Shown here: positions 62,994 to 64,000 of the stretch, in pieces | How the letters are laid out: every line of letters begins with the position of its first letter | Position numbering within the stretch: position 1 is the first letter of the stretch | Source of the DNA: Acetobacteraceae bacterium | Lineage (GTDB): Bacteria > Pseudomonadota > Alphaproteobacteria > Acetobacterales > Acetobacteraceae | NCBI GenBank assembly: GCA_030041375.1 | Contig: JASHOA010000033.1 | Coordinates: 1-64,000, forward strand | Direction of reading: 5' to 3' | DNA length: 64,000 nucleotides | The notes under the pieces: generated by a model | The model's database searches: none | The model's input: the letters and a program-made list of their open reading frames with translations, nothing else | Told to the model about the DNA's origin: nothing | Position numbers and translations under genes: made by a program

Positions 62994-63101
62994 CTAGAGC
63001 AGTTCGCGATCAGACGGAATCGGCTGATCACGTGAAGATGCTTGCCAAAACAAAAAGCTGGAGCAGTTACCGTGAGCCATGGCGAACGGAAATTGCTCTA
63101 G
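62994..63101 (+). repeat. Dispersed element A, copy 4 (108 bp)
   Basis: Complete, CTAGAGCA ... TTGCTCTAG, same length as copies 1 and 3, with a few substitutions (e.g. in the CTGATCGCG arm). It closes a stack of three different elements that fills most of the 486-base gap between hsp20 and chaB. Confidence 0.9.
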
Positions 63102-63124
63102 GTTCCCGGGTCGCGCAGGCCGTG

Positions 63125-63349
63125 TCACGCGGCAGTACTTTCCCGCCGAATCCAAATCCCGCCCATTTTGCGATACTGCCGCTTCACCGCTGCCCAGGCG
63201 ATCCGATGAAGCACAGCCTCGTCGAATGCCGCCGTGCCCACGCGCTGGTGCCAGGCGTTGTTGAAGGCCGCCCGATAGATGTCCTGCGCATGCATCGGCA
63301 ACGCGTGTTGAACCGGGAGCGGCAAATCTTCGTTCCGGTCGTACGGCAT
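63125..63349 (-). CDS. ChaB family protein
   Basis: 74 residues from ATG 63349, preceded by GGAGGAAATC. The chain closely follows ChaB: MPYDRNEDLPLPVQHALP, HAQDIYRAAFNNAW and IAWAAVKRQYRK. ChaB was named as a regulator of the ChaA cation antiporter, but no chaA is adjacent and the role is unsettled. The longer frame running back to 63766 overlaps the fixJ-like gene and is not the gene. An FNR/FixK box 57 bases upstream gives a predicted 22-base leader. Confidence 0.9.
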   Translation of the reverse strand: MPYDRNEDLPLPVQHALPMHAQDIYRAAFNNAWHQRVGTAAFDEAVLHRIAWAAVKRQYRKMGGIWIRRESTAA

Positions 63350-63406
63350 GGGCTTGATTTCCTCCGTCAAGTCCCGCCACGAGATGTCAGAAGGGCACGA
63401 ACGGCA

Positions 63407-63420
63407 TTGACCCAGGTCAA
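63407..63420. promoter_or_regulatory. FNR/FixK box upstream of chaB
   Basis: TTGACCCAGGTCAA, a TTGA-N6-TCAA palindrome symmetric at all but its central bases. Centre about 64 bases before the chaB ATG, the best class II placement of the set. Confidence 0.7.
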
Positions 63421-63458
63421 GAGGGCCGCATCCGGATGCACCAGGTCTGGCCCCGCAA

Positions 63459-64000
63459 TCAGCCGCTGCTCTTCCCGTCTTTGCCGTCAGCCGCCAGGAC
63501 CAGGCGAACCAGATCGGGCAGGCTCCGGGCGTGTAGCTTCTCGAACACGCGGGCCCGATGCACTTCGATCGTACGGGGGCTGGCGCGAAGCGTTTTGGCA
63601 ATCGCCTTGGTGGCGAGGCCGCTGACGAGAAGCCGGAGTACCTCGTGTTCGCGTGGCGTGAGTGAGGCAAGTCGCCCGGTCGCCTCTGTGGCAACGGAGA
63701 GGCTCTGGCGAATCTGCCTGCTTTGTTCGAGCGCGCGGCGCACGGCACCGAGAAGCTGTTCGTCATCGAAAGGTTTTTCCAGAAAGTCGATCGCCCCGGC
63801 TTTCATGGCGCGGACGGCGATCGGAACGTCTGCCTGGCCGGTCATGACGACGACGGGCAGGCTGATGCCGCATTCATGCAGTCGCCGTTGCAGCTCGAGA
63901 CCGTCTATTCCCGGCATGCGGACATCGGTGAGGACGCAGCCTCCGGTGTCGGGTGCCGCGGCCAGCAGCGCCGCGCCGCTGGCATGGGTGCGAACCGTGA
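63459..64000 (-). CDS. FixJ-type response regulator (cut by window end)
   Basis: At least 180 residues visible; the start lies beyond base 64000. Receiver remnant with the phospho-acceptor region CVLTDVRMPGIDGLELQRRL, then VVMTGQADVPIAVRAMKAGAIDFLEKPFDD. The C-terminal LuxR/FixJ helix-turn-helix is LTPREHEVLRLLVSGLATKAIAKTLRASPRTIEVHRARVFEKL. Classic FixJ architecture: phosphorylated by FixL and activating fixK-type promoters. It is the most likely partner of the FixL-like kinase at 59.3-60.9 kb and could sit above the FNR/FixK sites of this region. Confidence 0.92.
   Translation of the reverse strand, partial: TVRTHASGAALLAAAPDTGGCVLTDVRMPGIDGLELQRRLHECGISLPVVVMTGQADVPIAVRAMKAGAIDFLEKPFDDEQLLGAVRRALEQSRQIRQSLSVATEATGRLASLTPREHEVLRLLVSGLATKAIAKTLRASPRTIEVHRARVFEKLHARSLPDLVRLVLAADGKDGKSSG

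Noticed and set aside
63350-63766. Upstream extension of the chaB reading frame
   Set aside because: Overlaps fixJ in another frame, is Arg/Pro-rich, and the ribosome site sits directly before ATG 63349.
1-64000. CRISPR array, rRNA genes, prophage or integrative element
   Set aside because: No regularly spaced repeats, no rRNA sequence and no integrase/phage structural genes were seen; tRNA-Pro has no visible attachment duplication.

Overview
The window is high-GC DNA from an alphaproteobacterium, most likely an Acetobacteraceae-type member of the Rhodospirillales. That placement is an inference. It rests on the order rpmF-plsX-fabH-ihfA-merR, FixL/FixJ-type regulators, PoxB-type pyruvate dehydrogenase and FNR/FixK-type operator sites. 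Genes are dense, often overlap by 4 bases (ATGA/GTGA), and change strand in blocks.

Layout. 0-5.3 kb: a transposase tail, a Crp/Fnr regulator, and a DUF3429 membrane protein convergent with a SAM-domain/class III cyclase/ATPase regulator. 5.3-9.1 kb: a coupled set of CoA-transferase, patatin and M20 amidohydrolase. 9.2-14.3 kb: a four-gene set (two glycosyltransferases, an ELM1-family protein, a large unknown protein). 14.9-18.3 kb: tRNA-Pro and the rpmF-plsX-fabH-ihfA-merR housekeeping operon. 18.9-24.2 kb: HdeD-like membrane protein, PEP-CTERM protein with a LuxR regulator, TPR/GT9-like protein and a SEC-C protein. 24.3-31.9 kb: VOC protein, CMD protein, TDT transporter, then a CuA subunit II / heme-copper subunit I / SenC / membrane-protein operon that has the organisation of norSY-senC-orf1 (sNOR-type NO reductase), followed by an FMN glutamate-synthase-like protein. 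31.9-47.5 kb: catabolic genes (FAD/GcvT dehydrogenase, ACC deaminase, DUF1989, MFS, fumarase, PoxB, M24 peptidase, EF-hand protein, Ni/Co permease, Fe-ADH, glutamine-synthetase-like enzyme). 47.8-55.8 kb: GNAT, PQQ-like propeller, short MetE, then siroheme synthesis and NADPH sulfite reductase (split cysG, cysJ, cysI).

56-64 kb looks like a low-oxygen/stress island: phasin, Zn-ADH, receiver, FixL-like kinase, DsrE, AtsE/host-attachment protein, Hsp20, ChaB and FixJ (cut by the window end). Four 14-bp TTGA-N6-TCAA sites and one near-match lie where a class II FNR/FixK activator would bind, upstream of five of these genes. The FixL-like kinase has Arg where FixL has its heme-ligating His.

Three families of short palindromic elements (A about 108 bp, B about 107 bp, C about 135 bp), usually bounded by CTAG, are scattered through intergenic gaps. 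At 62754-63101 one copy of each is stacked. One B copy has cut the 5' end of the dsrE-like gene and supplies a stop codon there; another supplies the stop codon of a small membrane protein. The observations most worth follow-up are the sNOR-type operon with its missing active-site tyrosine, the FNR-box island with a heme-less FixL, and the CTAG-bounded element families.
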